64,000 nucleotides of DNA. Source: Pseudomonas paeninsulae. Lineage in GTDB: Bacteria > Pseudomonadota > Gammaproteobacteria > Pseudomonadales > Pseudomonadaceae. The notes below the pieces were generated by a model. The model was given only the letters and a program-made list of their open reading frames with translations, did no database searches and was not told the origin of the DNA. The stretch is taken from assembly GCF_035621475.1 (NCBI RefSeq), contig NZ_CP141799.1, positions 2,406,501 through 2,470,500 of the forward strand, written 5' to 3'. The position numbers and the translations under genes are program-made. Of the stretch, positions 35,698 through 44,922 are shown piece after piece. Within the stretch, counting starts at the first letter, position 1. The number at the start of each line of letters is the position of its first letter.

Positions 35698-36705
35698 TCA
35701 ATTGCGTTGCTTACGGTTGACGGTCTGCGCGGCTTTCATCACGTCGCTGCCGATCTGGGCCTCGAACTGCTGCCACACTGGCTGCATGGCTTGGCGCCAG
35801 GCAGCGCGTTGTTGATCATCGAGGGTGATCAGCCGGCTTTTGCCCGAGGTCTCGATCCGCAGGCGGTCGGCCTGGTTGGCGGCTTCGGCCTGGCGATTCA
35901 CCACGAAGGTCACGTCGTCGATGATGCCTTCCAGTTCGGTGCGGATCTGATGGGGAATGGCGTACCAGAAGCGTGGGTTGCTAACCAGCATGTAGTCGAG
36001 CACGCCGTGATTGGTTTCAGTGATAAACGGTTGCACGGTATGCAATTGCTTGCTGTAGATGTTCGACCAGGGATTTTCCGCGCCCTGTACCTTGGCGTTT
36101 TTCAAGGCGTCGAAAACCTCGGCGAAGAGCAGAACCTGCGGTGTGGCGTGCAGTTGCTTGAACTGCGCCTCAAGCACGCTGGATGGCTGAATACGGAAGC
36201 TCAAGCCTGCTGCATCGCCTGGCACCAGCAGCGCCTTGCTCGCCGACAGCTGCTTCATGCCGTTGTGCCAATAGGCCAGGCCGACGATGTCCTGATCCTC
36301 CATGGCGCGCAGCAATTGACGGCCCTTGGCGCGCTTCTGGAAGCGGTTGACCGCGTTCAGGTCGTCGAACAGAAAGGGCAGGTCGAACACCTGCAGTTGC
36401 TTGGTGTATTTCTCGAATTTGGCCAGTGAGGGCGCCAGCAGTTGCACCTCGTTGTTGCGCAGTGCCTCCAGCTCGTTGGCGTCGCCATACAGCGATGAAT
36501 TGGCGTAGACCTCGACCTTGACCTTGCCGTCCAGACGCTCTTCGACCAGTTGCTTGAACAACAGGGCACCCTGGCCCTTGGGCGTATTGTCGGCGACCAC
36601 ATGGGCGAACTTGATCAGGATGGGCGCTTGGGTTTGCTCGCCATAAGCGCTGGCAGACGTTAAGACCAGGGCGCAGGCGGCCATGGCGAAAATCGACTTG
36701 AACAT
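35698..36705 (-). CDS. TRAP transporter solute-binding protein, DctP family (orphan)
   Basis: A signal peptide (MFKSIFAMAACALVLTSASAYG, cleaved near residue 22) leads into a DctP-type periplasmic binding protein of 335 residues. It has KFAHVVADNTPKGQGA, the conserved arginine region AGLSFRIQPSSV (carboxylate-binding Arg) and AEVFDALKNAKVQGAENPWSN. Such proteins bind C4-dicarboxylates or other organic acids. No DctQ/DctM membrane genes lie nearby, so it either feeds a distant permease or acts as a ligand carrier for a sensor. It is convergent with the c-di-GMP gene, about 100 bp away. Confidence 0.88.
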   Translation of the reverse strand: MFKSIFAMAACALVLTSASAYGEQTQAPILIKFAHVVADNTPKGQGALLFKQLVEERLDGKVKVEVYANSSLYGDANELEALRNNEVQLLAPSLAKFEKYTKQLQVFDLPFLFDDLNAVNRFQKRAKGRQLLRAMEDQDIVGLAYWHNGMKQLSASKALLVPGDAAGLSFRIQPSSVLEAQFKQLHATPQVLLFAEVFDALKNAKVQGAENPWSNIYSKQLHTVQPFITETNHGVLDYMLVSNPRFWYAIPHQIRTELEGIIDDVTFVVNRQAEAANQADRLRIETSGKSRLITLDDQQRAAWRQAMQPVWQQFEAQIGSDVMKAAQTVNRKQRN

Positions 36706-37075
36706 TGGATGGCCTATTTTTTATTGAGCGGTCTGCACCCTGCCGGCAGGGGCTTGCGTGGTTAGAACGGCGGTGTGCGATCCGCCGGGCGCTCACAATC
36801 TATGGCAATGCCTGTGCCAAGGGGGCGGTTACAGGGCAACCCTTGAATCGTCGACCTAGGCGTGTGATCCAGTTCGCATGGGCTGGCGGTTTCCCGCCTT
36901 TCTCAGGGTGCGGGTGAGCGGTTATTCGCTGGTTGTGCCGTCTGCGAGAGTTTGCACAAGCGCTCGGGGCGTGTTCAACGCGACGTGACCACCGGTCGAA
37001 CGTCCTGCGCCGATGGCAGCTATACCAGTGGTTACAACCTGTGCAGCGCGAGTTGCCTTTATCGCAGGAGTCACC
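36706..37075. other. Intergenic stretch between dctP-like gene and SDR
   Basis: About 370 bases between divergent genes. It must carry both promoters. It includes a short palindrome ccctgccggcaggg near 36737 and an RBS GCAGGAG at 37065-37070. I see no gene or larger repeat in it. Confidence 0.5.
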
Positions 37076-37810
37076 ATGTCAAAAGTAGCCATAGTCACCG
37101 GCGCCTCAAGGGGTATTGGCGCTGCAATCGCCAAACGCCTGGCCGCCGACGGCATCAGTGTGGTGGTGAATTACACCGCACAGCCCGCTGATGCCGAGCG
37201 TGTGGTCCGCGACATCGTTAGCGCGGGAGGTCAGGCTTATGCCGTACTGGCCGACGTCAGCGATTCGGTGGCGGTCGAAGCCTTGTTCGACCAGGCACAG
37301 ATGAAGTTCGGTGGTATCGATATCCTGATCAACAACGCCGGCGTCATTCAGCCCGGCATGGTCAGCCTGGCCGACAGCGACGATGGGCTGTACCAGAGAA
37401 TCTTCGCGATCAACACCAAGGGCACCTTCAACACCCTGCGTCTGGCGGCCAGGCATCTGCGCGATGGTGGGCGCATTGTCAATTTCTCCACCAGTGTGGT
37501 TGGCTTGGCGCTGCCGGGTTACTCGGTATATGCCGCGTCCAAGGCTGCGGTGGAAAGCTTCACCGCGATCTTCGCCAAGGAGCTGCGCGGACGTAGTATC
37601 TGCGTCAACGCGATAGCCCCCGGGCCTACGGCGACCGAGCTGTTTCTCAATGGTAAATCCGCCGAGCAGGTCGAGCGCCTGGCCAAACAACCACCGCTGG
37701 AGCGTCTGGGGGCTCCCGAGGACATCGCCAGTGTCGTGGCCTTTCTGGTCAGCGAGCAGGGTGGCTGGGTCAACGGACAGACACTGCGGGTCAATGGCGG
37801 CATCGTCTAG
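37076..37810 (+). CDS. Short-chain dehydrogenase/reductase
   Basis: The 244-residue SDR has GASRGIGAAIA (cofactor loop), NNAGV, the catalytic serine in NFSTSVVG and YAASK. The C-terminal VNGQTLRVNGGIV is typical of the FabG-like / 3-oxoacyl reductase group. ATG 37076 sits five bases after GGAG, which decides the start; the frame runs further upstream without family similarity. Its stop is 11 bp from that of the convergent dsbB. The substrate is unknown. Confidence 0.9.
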   Translation: MSKVAIVTGASRGIGAAIAKRLAADGISVVVNYTAQPADAERVVRDIVSAGGQAYAVLADVSDSVAVEALFDQAQMKFGGIDILINNAGVIQPGMVSLADSDDGLYQRIFAINTKGTFNTLRLAARHLRDGGRIVNFSTSVVGLALPGYSVYAASKAAVESFTAIFAKELRGRSICVNAIAPGPTATELFLNGKSAEQVERLAKQPPLERLGAPEDIASVVAFLVSEQGGWVNGQTLRVNGGIV

Positions 37811-37821
37811 CAGAGCACCTG

Positions 37822-38331
37822 CTATCCCCTGGCTTTGCCGATCGCGCGCCACGCCACAAACAGCATGAATCCGAACAACAGGGTTACGCTCAACAGCGTC
37901 CAGTTGGTGAAGGATACGCCGAGGATTGCGTAGTCGTTTTGCCCGCAAACGCCGGCGCTCATGAATACCTCGGGTAGGTACTCATGCAGGGGAAGGTAGA
38001 AGGCATAGAACGGGAAAGGTGAGCAGCTGAAACTTTCCAAGATGCCGGTTTCGATCAGCACCAGATGGCTATTGTCGAACACCGCCATAAATCCTGCAGC
38101 CAACAATAATGGCCAGAATATCAGGGTCAACCAGCGTTGCCCGACAGCCTCGGCGGCAATGATCAGCAGGCTGAGAGTGCCACCCAGCAGCAGCCACAAA
38201 CGAATCTGCACGCACAGGGTGCAGGGTTCCCAGGCGAACAGATGCTGCAAGAGCAAAGCACCGCCAAGCATCGCGAAACAGGCAACGCTAATAATCGAGA
38301 GCAGCGCAATGATGGATTTCTGGCGGGTCAT
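37822..38331 (-). CDS. dsbB: DsbB, disulfide bond formation membrane protein
   Basis: From ATG 38331 the product is 169 residues with four membrane helices. The first redox pair is CTLC in WEPCTLCVQIR. The second pair is the two cysteines in the long periplasmic loop (SFSCSPFP ... AGVCGQ). DsbB reoxidises periplasmic DsbA and passes electrons to quinones. A longer frame begins at 38466, but its extra 45 residues carry no signal, and GGA upstream of 38331 fits a ribosome site. Pseudomonas often has two DsbB paralogues, and which one this is cannot be told. Confidence 0.88.
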   Translation of the reverse strand: MTRQKSIIALLSIISVACFAMLGGALLLQHLFAWEPCTLCVQIRLWLLLGGTLSLLIIAAEAVGQRWLTLIFWPLLLAAGFMAVFDNSHLVLIETGILESFSCSPFPFYAFYLPLHEYLPEVFMSAGVCGQNDYAILGVSFTNWTLLSVTLLFGFMLFVAWRAIGKARG

Positions 38332-38781
38332 TTGAATTTCCGTGGGCAGCTGGACAATGGCTTGGAGCATTTTTTGAGTCGTGGCGTGATCAGGGCAGAC
38401 AACTCTTGTCGCCAGCCACTGCTGTGAACGCGCCATGGTGCCGGGATTCATGTCATGAAACCACAAGGAAAATCAACCAAGTGGAACAAGAGATGGTGGC
38501 CACCCTGGAGTATTTCCCAACCCCAGTAGGGTGGAACACCGCGAAACGTTTGCCAGCAACGGCGCACATTCAGTTCAGCGTTGTGTCGCCGGGATAAACC
38601 GTAAACCGTAAAGCGCGATGCGCGCCGGGAGAACAACCCCGGATTTCGCTGACGCTTGCTCGGGCTACGTCAATACAGCGGTCTAGTCGACGGCACCCCC
38701 GGGACGCGGCTCCTTGTACGCAGGCCGCGCCACGGCAAGATGCAACTGCCGTGGCGCGGGGAGGGTTGGGCAAAGCAAACG
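38332..38781. other. Intergenic region between dsbB and oprN
   Basis: About 450 bases without a credible gene. The part from about 38525 to 38672 is a REP/BIME-like repeat (listed separately). The rest includes the dsbB promoter and the end region of the mexEF-oprN transcript. Confidence 0.5.
38525..38672. repeat. REP/BIME-like intergenic repeat
   Basis: It begins with GTAGGGTGGAACACCGCG and ends with CCCCGGATTTCGCTGACG...CGGGCTACG, the ends of a common Pseudomonas repeat unit, with the small direct repeat TAAACCG twice in the centre. Each end can fold into a short hairpin. Confidence 0.5.
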
Positions 38782-40185
38782 CTAGGCGTTGGGCTGCCAA
38801 CCGCCGCCCAGGGCCTTGTAGATGGCGACGATGCCGCGGTACAGCGCGACTTCGGCCAACGCTTGGGCATCTTCGGCGGCCAGGCGTTCGCGTTCGGCGT
38901 CGAGCAAGACGAGAAAGTCCACTTCGCCTTCGCGGTAGCGCACGCCGGCTTGTTCGGCGGCGGCGCGGCTGGCTTGTGATTGACGCAGCAGGGCGAGCAG
39001 GCGTTGCTGCTGTTTGGCGTAATCGCTGAAGGCGTTTTCCGATTCCTCCAGGGCCAGCAATACCTGCTGCTCGTAGTTGGCCAGGGCGCCGTCGGCGTCG
39101 GCTCTAGCACCGCGCAAACGGGCGCGTACGCTGCCCAGGTCGAACGCCGCCCAGGTGATGGTCGGCGCCACGCCCCAGGCGCGCGCCGCCGATGAACCCA
39201 GCAGCGAACCGCGCCCGGCAGTAAAGCCGAGAAAGCCGCTCAAACTGACCCGTGGGAACAGGTCGGCGGTGGCCACGCCAATGGTTGCAGTAGCCGCCGC
39301 CAGCTGGCGTTCGGCGGCGCGCACATCGGGGCGGCGGCGCAGCAGTTCGGCGGGGTCGCCGATCGGTAGCGCCTTGGCAATCGCCGGCAACGGCTGTGCG
39401 GACAGGTCCACGGTCAATTGCTCCGCACGCTGACCGAGCAGGGTGGCGATGCGGTTGCGTGCGCGCAGCTGTTCGGCTTGCAGTTGCGGCAGGCTGGCTT
39501 CGGTGGCGGCCAGGCGCGCATCGCTGCGCAATACATCCAGCTCGCTGCCGACCCCGGCATCGCGCAGTTGCTCGGTGATGCCGCGCGACTCCTGTTGGTT
39601 AGCCAGATTCTCCCGGGCGATACGTTCACGCAGTTGCGCGCCGCGCAGGTTGCCGTAGGCATCCACCAGTTCGGCGATCAGGCTGACCTGCAACTGATAA
39701 AAGTCAGCTTCGGCCACCTCGATCTGTGCCTCGCTGGCTTCCAGTTGGCGCTGGATACGGCCGAACAGGTCCAGCTCCCAGGCCATGTCCAGGCCCAGGT
39801 CGTAACGCTCGGTTTTCACCCGCTGCTCGCTAATGCCGGGCTGCTGGGCCTTGCCGAACTCGCCACTGGCGCGGCTGCTGATGGTTGGTAAGCGGTCGTT
39901 GGCTACGTCGTCGCGGATCGCGCGCGCCGCGCGCAGGCGGGCAAAAGCCACGCGCAGCTGGCGGTTTTCCGCGAGCGACTGCTGCACCAACTGGTTCAGC
40001 GTCGGGTCATCGAATTGCTGCCACCAGACCGCCTCGAACCGCGTGCGGTCGTAGTTGCCGGTCGCGGCACTGACCAGTTTGGCCGGCGCGGTTGGTGGGC
40101 TCTGGTAGTCGGGGCCGACGGCACAGGCGCTCAGCGCTAGGGCGAGCAGGCTGATTATCAGGGTGTTGCCAGCGAATGCTCTCAT
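38782..40185 (-). CDS. oprN: OprN-like outer-membrane efflux lipoprotein
   Basis: Starting at ATG 40185, which overlaps the mexF stop codon by four bases, the product is 467 residues. The signal peptide ends in the lipobox ALSACAVGPDYQSP, and two outer-membrane efflux repeats follow (LDMAWELDLFGRIQRQLE; LLRRRPDVRAAERQLA). It is the exit duct of MexEF-OprN, which exports chloramphenicol, fluoroquinolones, trimethoprim and quorum-sensing precursors in P. aeruginosa. A longer frame upstream of ATG 40185 lies inside mexF and is not coding. Confidence 0.9.
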   Translation of the reverse strand: MRAFAGNTLIISLLALALSACAVGPDYQSPPTAPAKLVSAATGNYDRTRFEAVWWQQFDDPTLNQLVQQSLAENRQLRVAFARLRAARAIRDDVANDRLPTISSRASGEFGKAQQPGISEQRVKTERYDLGLDMAWELDLFGRIQRQLEASEAQIEVAEADFYQLQVSLIAELVDAYGNLRGAQLRERIARENLANQQESRGITEQLRDAGVGSELDVLRSDARLAATEASLPQLQAEQLRARNRIATLLGQRAEQLTVDLSAQPLPAIAKALPIGDPAELLRRRPDVRAAERQLAAATATIGVATADLFPRVSLSGFLGFTAGRGSLLGSSAARAWGVAPTITWAAFDLGSVRARLRGARADADGALANYEQQVLLALEESENAFSDYAKQQQRLLALLRQSQASRAAAEQAGVRYREGEVDFLVLLDAERERLAAEDAQALAEVALYRGIVAIYKALGGGWQPNA

Positions 40186-43100
40186 GCCTGTGCCTCCAGC
40201 AGACGCGCGGCTTTTCTCGCCTCGCGCTTCTCCACGAAGGCGCGGATCAGTACATAGAACAGCGGGGTCAGCAGCAGGCCGAAGAAGGTCACCCCAAGCA
40301 TGCCGCTGAACACCGCGACGCCCATGGCGTGACGCATCTCGGCACCTGCACCGGAGGACAGTACCAGTGGTACCACGCCCATGATGAAGGCGAAGCTGGT
40401 CATCAGGATCGGCCGCAGACGCAGGCGGCAGGCTTGCAGCACAGCGCTGACGCGATCCATGCCTTCCTCCTGTTTCTCCTTGGCAAACTCGACAATCAGG
40501 ATGGCGTTCTTGCACGCCAGGCCCACCAATACGATCAAGCCGATCTGGGTGAAGATGTTGTTGTCACCACCGGTGAGGATCACCCCGGTGATCGCCGACA
40601 GCAGGGTCATCGGCACGATAAGAATCACCGCCAGTGGCAGGCTCCAGCTTTCGTACTGCGCGGCCAGCACCAGGAAGGCCAACAGCACGCAGAGCGGGAA
40701 GACGAACAGCGCACTGTTGCCAGCGAGGATCTGCTGGTAGGTCAGCTCCGTCCACTCGTAGCTCATGCCGTTAGGCAGCTCTGCCTTGAGCAGTTTCTCC
40801 ATGGCGGCTTCAGCCTGGCCGGAACTGTAACCAGGGGCTGCGGCGCCGTTGATCTCGGCGGTGAGGAAGCCGTTGTAGTGCATCACCCGATCCGGTCCGG
40901 CGCTCGGGCTGACCTTGAGGAATGCCGCCAGCGGGACCATTTCCCCACGGTTGTTGCGCACCTTGAGCTGGCCGATCTGCTCCGGCTCCAGACGGAACTG
41001 CTGCTCGGCCTGGACGTTGACCTGGTAGGTGCGGCCAAAGCGGTTGAAGTCGTTGGCGTACAGCGAGCCGAGGTAGACCTGCATGGTGTCGAAGATGTCA
41101 CTGATGGCGACGCCGTGGGTCTTGGCCTTTTCGCGGTCGATGTCGGCGTCGATCTGCGGCACGTTGACGGTGTAGCTGGTGAACAGCCCGGCCAGCTCAG
41201 GCACGCTGCGGCTCTTGCTGATGACGTTCTGCACCTGCTTGTACAGTTCGTCATAGCCCAGGCTGGCACGGTCCTCCACCTGCACCCGGAAGCCGCCGAT
41301 GGTGCCCAGGCCTTGCACCGGTGGTGGCGGGAAGATGGCGATATAGGCGTCTTGAATTTGGCTGAACTGAGCGTTCAGTTCGGCGGCGATAGCGCCGGCG
41401 CTCATCGACGGGTCAGTGCGCTGGTCAAAAGGCTTGAGTGGGGTGAAGACGATGCCGCTGTTCGGGCTGTTGGTGAAACCATTGATCGACAGGCCGGGGA
41501 AGGCCACGGTGTTCTCCACTCCTGGGTGTTTGCTGGCGATTGCCGACATGCGTTTGATCACCGTCTCGGTACGATCGAGGGTGGCGGCGTCCGGCAGTTG
41601 GGCGAAGGCCACCAGGTACTGCTTGTCCTGTGGCGGGACGAAACCGGTCGGGGTGCTGGCAAAGCCCAGGTAGGTCAGGCCCATCAAGCCCGCGTAGACC
41701 ACCAGGGCAATCGAGCTGCCGCGCAGCACACGCTTCACCGTGCCGACATAGCGATGACTAGCCCTGTCGAACAGGCGGTTGAACGGTGCGAACAACCAGC
41801 CACCGAAGAGCTTTTCCAGCAAGCGGGAGAAACGGTCCTTGGGTGCATCGTGGCTGCGTAGCAGCACGGCCGCCAGGGCAGGGGACAGCGTCAGCGAGTT
41901 GAAGGCGCTGATCACGGTGGAGATGGCAATGGTCAGCGCAAACTGCTGGTAGAACTGCCCGCTGAGGCCCGAGATAAACGCGGTGGGGATAAACACCGCG
42001 CACAACACCAGGGCGGTCGCGACTATCGGTCCGGTGACTTCCTTCATCGCTTGTTTGGTGGCTTCTACCGGCGTTTTACCCAGGCCGATATTGCGTTCGA
42101 CGTTCTCCACCACGACGATGGCGTCGTCCACGACGATGCCGATCGCCAGCACCAGGCCGAACAGCGACAGGGCATTGAGCGAGAAGCCGAACATGTGCAT
42201 CACGGCGAAGGTGCCAACCAGCGACACCGGCACGGCGACCAGGGGGATGATCGAGGCGCGCCAGGTCTGCAGAAACAGGACTACCACCAGGACCACCAGG
42301 ACGATGGCTTCGAGCAGGGTATGCACCACCGCCTCGATGGAACCACGGACGAAGATGGTCGGGTCATAGACGATTTCGTAGTCCACGCCCTGGGGAAAGC
42401 TCTGCTTCAGCTCGGCCATGCGTGCCCGCACCGAATCGGAAAGCTCGATGGCATTGGAGCCGGGGCGCTGGAAGACCGGGATGGCCACGGCCGGTTTGTT
42501 GTTCAGCAACGAGCGCAGGGCGTACTGGCTGGACCCCAGTTCGATGCGGGCGATGTCCTTCAGGCGAGTGATCTCGCCGTCATCGCCGGCGCGGATGATG
42601 ATGTTCTCGAACTCTTCCTCAGTGACCAGTCGGCCCTGGGTGTTGATCGACAACTGGAAGCTGTTGCCCGCATCGGAGGGCGGCGCGCCGAGGGAGCCGG
42701 CAGCGACCTGGCGGTTCTGTTCGCGGATGGCGTTGACTACGTCAGTAGCGGTGAGATTGCGCGAAGCAACCTTGTTTGGATCGAGCCATACGCGCAGCGA
42801 ATAGTCGCCCAGACCGAACAGCTGCACGTCACCGACGCCGTCCAGGCGCGCCAGCTCGTCCTTGACGTTGAGGGCGGCGTAGTTGGACAGGTACAGCATG
42901 TCGTAGCGGTCGTCCGGCGAGGTCAGGTGTACCACCATGGTCAGGTCGGGCGAGGCCTTGTCGACGGTCACGCCGAGGCGCTGCACTTCGCTGGGCAGGG
43001 TCGGCATGGTCCGCGTCACGCGGTTTTGCACCTGCACCTGGGCCTTGTCCAGATCGGTGCCGAGGGCGAAGGTCAGAGTCAGGGTCATCTTGCCGTCGGC

Positions 43101-43355
43101 GGTGCCCTGGGACGACATGTAGAGCATGCCTTCGACACCGGTGATCGCCTGTTCCAGCGGCGAGGCCACGGTTTCGCCGATCACCTTGGGGTTGGCGCCG
43201 GGGAAGGCGGCGCGTACCACCACGGTAGGCGGTACCACTTCCGGGTATTCACTGATCGGCAACTGGAACAGTGAGATGGCCCCGCCGATCAGGATCAACA
43301 GCGATAACACCGCGGCGAAGATCGGTCGCTGAATAAAGAATTGAGAGAAATTCAT
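40182..43355 (-). CDS. mexF: MexF-like RND efflux transporter
   Basis: The 1057-residue RND protein has the N-terminus FSQFFIQRPIFAAVLSLLI and the helix-4 proton relay LAIGIVVDDAIVVVENVERN. The FVLAAQYESW motif and late motif LACKNAILIVEFAKE are as in MexF. It is the hydrophobe/amphiphile exporter type (HAE1), driven by proton flow. It follows mexE by 13 bp and its stop overlaps the oprN start. Full length, no frameshift seen. Confidence 0.93.
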   Translation of the reverse strand: MNFSQFFIQRPIFAAVLSLLILIGGAISLFQLPISEYPEVVPPTVVVRAAFPGANPKVIGETVASPLEQAITGVEGMLYMSSQGTADGKMTLTLTFALGTDLDKAQVQVQNRVTRTMPTLPSEVQRLGVTVDKASPDLTMVVHLTSPDDRYDMLYLSNYAALNVKDELARLDGVGDVQLFGLGDYSLRVWLDPNKVASRNLTATDVVNAIREQNRQVAAGSLGAPPSDAGNSFQLSINTQGRLVTEEEFENIIIRAGDDGEITRLKDIARIELGSSQYALRSLLNNKPAVAIPVFQRPGSNAIELSDSVRARMAELKQSFPQGVDYEIVYDPTIFVRGSIEAVVHTLLEAIVLVVLVVVLFLQTWRASIIPLVAVPVSLVGTFAVMHMFGFSLNALSLFGLVLAIGIVVDDAIVVVENVERNIGLGKTPVEATKQAMKEVTGPIVATALVLCAVFIPTAFISGLSGQFYQQFALTIAISTVISAFNSLTLSPALAAVLLRSHDAPKDRFSRLLEKLFGGWLFAPFNRLFDRASHRYVGTVKRVLRGSSIALVVYAGLMGLTYLGFASTPTGFVPPQDKQYLVAFAQLPDAATLDRTETVIKRMSAIASKHPGVENTVAFPGLSINGFTNSPNSGIVFTPLKPFDQRTDPSMSAGAIAAELNAQFSQIQDAYIAIFPPPPVQGLGTIGGFRVQVEDRASLGYDELYKQVQNVISKSRSVPELAGLFTSYTVNVPQIDADIDREKAKTHGVAISDIFDTMQVYLGSLYANDFNRFGRTYQVNVQAEQQFRLEPEQIGQLKVRNNRGEMVPLAAFLKVSPSAGPDRVMHYNGFLTAEINGAAAPGYSSGQAEAAMEKLLKAELPNGMSYEWTELTYQQILAGNSALFVFPLCVLLAFLVLAAQYESWSLPLAVILIVPMTLLSAITGVILTGGDNNIFTQIGLIVLVGLACKNAILIVEFAKEKQEEGMDRVSAVLQACRLRLRPILMTSFAFIMGVVPLVLSSGAGAEMRHAMGVAVFSGMLGVTFFGLLLTPLFYVLIRAFVEKREARKAARLLEAQA

Positions 43356-43368
43356 CGTCGTAACCCTG

Positions 43369-44610
43369 TTAGCTGCGCGGCGCTGAAGGAGAGGGCAGGG
43401 TCTTCACCGCCACACTTGGGGTGTTGCGGCTTTCGACGATCTGACGCTGGCGCGCGAGGCTGGCCAGGGTTGCTTCATCGGCCATGGGGACGTTCTGCGG
43501 GTCGACAATTGAGCCCGGCATGGCGCGCTGCAATCCGTTGACCACGATCTGCTCGCCCTTGGCCAAGCCGCTGCGCACGATGCGCAAACCTTCCAGCTTC
43601 GGCCCCAGTTCGATGGCGCGGTAGTTCACGCTGTTGTCTTCGCCGAGTACCAGGACGAACTTCTTGCCCAGGTCGGTGCCGACGGCGTCGTCCTTGATCA
43701 GGGTGGCGTCATAGCGGCTGCTGCCGACCAGTTTCAGCCGTGCATAGAGGCCCGGGGTGAAGTCACCAGAAGCGTTGTCGAACACCGCACGACCACGGAT
43801 GGTGCCGGTCTTGGGGTTCACCTGGTTGTCGATGAAATCCAACTGGCCCAAGTGCGGGTGACCGTCTTCATTGGACAGCCCGAGATAGACCGGACTGGCA
43901 TCACGGGTCTTGCTGCCGGCTTTACGGGCCAGCTCGACATACTTGAGAAACACCCGCTCATCGGCATCGAAGTAGGCGTAGACCTTGTCGGTGCTGACCA
44001 GCGAGGTGAGCTGGCTTTGCCCCGCAGTCACCAGATTGCCGGCGGTAACCTCGGCGCGGCTGACCCGGCCGTTGATGGGCGCGGTGACGCGGGTGAAGCT
44101 CAGGTTGAGGCGGGCGTTGTCCAGTTCGGCCTGAATGCCGGCGACAACGGCCTTGGCTTCCTGGGCGGCGCTGGCGCGGGCGTCGGCCAGTTCGGCGGAA
44201 ATCGCATTGCTTTTACGCAAGCGTTCGCCGCGACGTGCCTCGCTGAGGGCGCGGGTTTGGCTGGCGCGCGCTTGTTGCAGCTGGGCTTGGAGCCGCTTGA
44301 ACTCGGCCTCGAACGGCCGCGGATCGATCTGGAACAGCAGGTCGCCTTTCTTCACCAGGCTGCCTTCGTCGAACGCCACTCGATCGATGAGGCCGGACAC
44401 TCGCGGGCGGATATCCACCGATTCCGGGGCTTCCAGGCGCCCGGTGAACTCATCCCACTCGTTGATCGGTTGTTCGATCACCTCGGCGACGCTGACCTGC
44501 GCGGCGGGCATCTGTGCGGTGGTTTCTGGGGCTTTACCGCAAGCGCTGAGTACCAGGACGGCCGCAAGGGCCAAAGGCAACTGCCAGGTAGGGTTGTTGG
44601 GCTGTTCCAT
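43369..44610 (-). CDS. mexE: MexE-like RND periplasmic adaptor lipoprotein
   Basis: The 413-residue membrane-fusion protein has a lipoprotein signal ending LSACGK (lipobox). It continues with PRVSGLIDRVAFDEGSLVKKGDLLFQIDPRPFE, a coiled hairpin, and TRVTAPINGRVSRAEVTAGNLV. Its length agrees with MexE (414). It starts the mexE-mexF-oprN operon. A MexT nod-box-like sequence lies 81-104 bp upstream of its ATG at 44691-44714. Confidence 0.93.
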   Translation of the reverse strand: MEQPNNPTWQLPLALAAVLVLSACGKAPETTAQMPAAQVSVAEVIEQPINEWDEFTGRLEAPESVDIRPRVSGLIDRVAFDEGSLVKKGDLLFQIDPRPFEAEFKRLQAQLQQARASQTRALSEARRGERLRKSNAISAELADARASAAQEAKAVVAGIQAELDNARLNLSFTRVTAPINGRVSRAEVTAGNLVTAGQSQLTSLVSTDKVYAYFDADERVFLKYVELARKAGSKTRDASPVYLGLSNEDGHPHLGQLDFIDNQVNPKTGTIRGRAVFDNASGDFTPGLYARLKLVGSSRYDATLIKDDAVGTDLGKKFVLVLGEDNSVNYRAIELGPKLEGLRIVRSGLAKGEQIVVNGLQRAMPGSIVDPQNVPMADEATLASLARQRQIVESRNTPSVAVKTLPSPSAPRS

Positions 44611-44690
44611 GGATGATTCCGCCAGAGGGTGTTAAGGATGGGCGGAGTTTGCTGGGCGAGGTAGCGGCGGACGAATCGAATGCCGCGAAG

Positions 44691-44714
44691 ATGAATATCA
44701 TCGGGAATGATGAT
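44691..44714 (-). promoter_or_regulatory. Candidate MexT nod box upstream of mexE
   Basis: Read on the - strand it is ATCA-N5-CCCGAT-N4-TTCAT. The nod-box consensus for MexT is ATCA-N5-GTCGAT-N4-ACYAT, with spacing identical here and 11 of 15 fixed positions matched. Confidence 0.55.
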
Positions 44715-44815
44715 TGCACTGTGTGTATCAATAGCAGGCCATATTGGTGCGGGAGGACTGCTACCCTCCGGAGCCGCTTGCGGGCCCGGCTTACGCTCGG
44801 AAGCAGCGATGCACT

Positions 44816-44898
44816 TGTAGGCGCGGATTTATCCGCGAAGTATTCGATCACACCACCAATTTGCGGCCAAAGCGCAACGCCGCCCGGTCGCTCCTACA
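44816..44898. repeat. Degenerate REP-type repeat between mexE and mexT
   Basis: TGTAGGCGC (44816-44824) pairs with GCTCCTACA (44890-44898) at eight of nine positions, and an inner hairpin CGCGGAT / ATCCGCG sits at 44822-44837. It is of the same class as the repeat in opmB (20995-21063). Confidence 0.6.
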
Positions 44899-44922
44899 GG
44901 CTCGCCAGCGATCGGCGTCGGT

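Larger units (their letters stand above)
44611..44922. other. mexT-mexE intergenic region
   Basis: About 310 bases that hold the candidate nod box at 44691-44714 and the degenerate REP repeat at 44816-44898. The REP lies between the mexT stop and the nod box. No gene seen. Confidence 0.6.
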
